This document shows, piece after piece, positions 63,932 to 64,000 of a stretch of DNA of 64,000 bases. The stretch lies in the NCBI GenBank assembly GCA_030066975.1, contig JASJAO010000013.1:39193-103192 (forward strand), written 5' to 3'. Numbering within the stretch: position 1 is the first letter of the stretch; the number at the start of each line of letters is the position of its first letter. Made by a program: the position numbers and the translations under genes. Below the pieces are notes generated by a model, which was given only the letters and a program-made list of their open reading frames with translations, had not been told where the DNA came from and searched no databases. This DNA comes from Henriciella sp. Its GTDB lineage: Bacteria > Pseudomonadota > Alphaproteobacteria > Caulobacterales > Hyphomonadaceae.

Positions 63932-64000
63932 ATGACTCAAATCCAGACCGTGCGCAGCACGTCTGGGATACAGAGCTGGGCGCGTCTGGAAGAGACGCGA
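63932..64000 (+). CDS. Possible 5' end of a gene running off the window
   Basis: From ATG 63932 the frame is open for 23 codons to the window edge, reading MTQIQTVRSTSGIQSWARLE and on. GGAG lies a few bases upstream. It is divergent from the RNase H-like gene. Too short to name. Confidence 0.4.
   Translation, partial: MTQIQTVRSTSGIQSWARLEETR

Overview
The window looks like the chromosome of an alphaproteobacterium, most likely of the Caulobacterales/Hyphomonadales (Hyphomonas/Hirschia-like) group. The pointers are the GC-rich coding style, dense operons with ATGA start/stop overlaps, an Entner-Doudoroff operon (zwf-edd-glk-eda-pyk) beside pyruvate phosphate dikinase, a class II DAHP synthase, a PleC/DivJ-like histidine kinase, an SdhE-RecG-DUF502 neighbourhood and an Mla system whose permease carries a STAS domain. 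I see no prophage, insertion sequence, CRISPR array, plasmid gene or rRNA operon. The only RNA gene is a tRNA with anticodon CAU. No gene-free stretch exceeds 300 bases; the longest are 6518-6778 and 3591-3832, where I find no gene.

Layout. 1-1.3 kb: two DUF2314 paralogues around a CDGSH iron-sulfur protein. 1.4-8.1 kb: glyS, ppdK and a SleB-type wall hydrolase. 8.1-10 kb: divergent serB and miaA. 10-15.5 kb: a branched-chain amino acid operon with a visible leader peptide and attenuator, then ilvB, a membrane ORF, ilvN, a WecG/TagA-STAS fusion, ilvC and a terminator. 15.5-21.9 kb: the Entner-Doudoroff/pyruvate kinase operon. 22-25.7 kb: trxB, a cysteine-striped orphan protein, a TPR protein, an LhgO-like oxidase. 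25.7-30.7 kb: the tRNA, then a four-gene photolyase/FAD oxidoreductase/DUF1365/Cfa-like cluster. 30.8-39.3 kb: a glycosyltransferase, DUF502, recG, sdhE, an M3 lipoprotein peptidase and a secreted caspase-like/beta-propeller protein. 39.4-45.8 kb: acyl-CoA-type thioesterases, a DsbA/HCCA-isomerase protein, an SDR, and a DUF7064-like/phosphotransferase/small-protein operon, ending with a dipeptide epimerase. 45.9-49.4 kb: the Mla lipid transport operon. 49.4-57.6 kb: histidine kinase, pepN, an unknown gene and two acyl-CoA dehydrogenases closed by a strong terminator. 57.8-64 kb: a PilZ-like protein, a TIR-ParA fusion, DAHP synthase, a MATE exporter, an HU protein, an RNase H-like unknown and the possible start of one more gene.

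How the genes work together. Central carbon flow is unusually compact here: glucose phosphorylation, the oxidative branch, dehydration and aldol cleavage to pyruvate are one transcription unit, with pyruvate kinase at its end and pyruvate phosphate dikinase nearby for the reverse direction. The ilv operon draws on that pyruvate and appears to be controlled by translation of an Ile/Val/Leu-rich leader. The photolyase cluster fits a light/singlet-oxygen response that repairs DNA and modifies membrane lipid.

The least ordinary items are the TIR-ParA fusion, whose TIR half seems to have lost its catalytic glutamate; the glycosyltransferase-STAS fusion and the membrane ORF inside the ilv operon; the cysteine-heptad protein; the secreted caspase-like protein; and a palindrome-bearing extra segment in GlyS. 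All assignments rest on reading the sequence by eye; no database or structure search was run.
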